Source: Nitrospirota bacterium (GTDB taxonomy: Bacteria > Nitrospirota > Nitrospiria > SBBL01 > Manganitrophaceae). Taken from it: a DNA stretch of 5,832 bases. A program made the position numbers and the translations under genes. Within the stretch, counting starts at the first letter, position 1. Each line of letters starts with the position of its first letter. Shown here one piece after another: positions 5,732-5,832 of this stretch. The notes beneath the pieces were generated by a model that ran no database searches, had not been told where the DNA came from, and was given only the letters and a program-made list of their open reading frames with translations. The DNA is taken from the NCBI GenBank assembly GCA_023248505.1, contig JAHFEM010000149.1:1-5832 (forward strand), in the 5' to 3' direction.

Positions 5732-5832
5732 ATGTCCTCTTCCTCTTTTCCAAGCCGCGTCGGCTTAATTGAAAATCTCCGCGACCATCTTCTCGCCGGA
5801 CAATGGGCCGCGATGTTCGGCGGCCCCATGAT
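5732..5832 (+). CDS. Start of an unidentified gene, truncated by the window end
   Basis: An ATG at 5732 opens a frame that runs to the last base, giving 33 residues: a serine-rich start (MSSSSFPSR), then a stretch with amphipathic-helix character (LIENLRDHLLAGQWAAMF) and GGPM. I do not recognise the family. The ATG is the only possible start here, because an in-frame TAA lies at 5720-5722 and no GTG or TTG follows it. There is no Shine-Dalgarno site at normal distance; the nearest GAGG (5711-5714) is 17 nt away. A loose promoter, TTGCCG (5696-5701) and TAAGAT (5720-5725) with an 18-bp spacer, would start transcription almost on the ATG, so the message could be leaderless. The open frame is short and could be chance. 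Confidence 0.45.
   Translation, partial: MSSSSFPSRVGLIENLRDHLLAGQWAAMFGGPM

Noticed and set aside
5361..5768. A 135-codon + strand frame across the end of the DUF748 gene
   Set aside because: Most of it is out of frame with conserved DUF748 codons, and the part beyond 5635 shows no domain-like sequence or ribosome binding site.
1..5832. A defence, mobile or CRISPR system
   Set aside because: There are no direct repeat arrays, no transposase or integrase motifs, no tRNA-like structure, and no sudden change in base composition apart from the AT-rich promoter near 1020-1075. All recognisable genes are housekeeping or envelope types.

Overview
The window is ordinary chromosomal bacterial DNA of moderately high GC (high fifties percent by eye). 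All genes I can support are on the + strand. Its core is a three-gene operon for a proton-translocating nicotinamide nucleotide transhydrogenase (pntAa-pntAb-pntB). The split alpha subunit is the layout known from Rhodospirillum rubrum and many environmental bacteria, not the fused E. coli PntA. The protein flavour (PyrK-like flavoprotein tail, split Pnt, DUF748/AsmA-like envelope protein) would fit a Gram-negative lineage such as Nitrospirota or a relative. That placement is an impression and not a demonstration.

Layout. (1) 1-879: the 3' end of a larger gene for an FAD/NAD(P)-binding oxidoreductase domain with a C-terminal four-cysteine [2Fe-2S]-type motif, resembling the electron-transfer subunit PyrK; its start lies outside the window. 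(2) 880-1123: a 244-nt intergenic region holding a perfect 11-bp hairpin (913-944, no T tract), then a good sigma-70-type promoter with extended -10 (1035-1065) overlapped by short dyads. (3) 1124-3963: pntAa, pntAb and pntB, joined by a 1-nt overlap and a 0-nt gap, each with a clear Shine-Dalgarno site. (4) 3991-4023: a textbook intrinsic terminator closing the operon. (5) 4064-5635: a GTG-started gene for a DUF748/AsmA-like single-anchor envelope protein. (6) 5636-5731: a short gap with at most a weak hairpin. (7) 5732 to the window end: the probable start of another gene that I cannot identify.

How they fit together. PntAa binds NAD(H) in the cytoplasm, PntAb and PntB form the membrane proton channel, and the PntB C-terminus binds NADP(H). 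Together they use the proton motive force to drive hydride transfer from NADH to NADP+. The upstream flavoprotein also handles pyridine nucleotides, so the left half has a redox-balance theme. However, the hairpin and the separate pnt promoter suggest independent transcription. The DUF748 gene sits behind a strong terminator and is probably an unrelated neighbour.

I found no mobile element, CRISPR array, tRNA or rRNA, and no convincing undescribed system. The best second-look items are the dyads on the pnt promoter, the unusual cysteine spacing and altered CGP-type motif of the flavoprotein, and the poorly signposted gene start near 5732.
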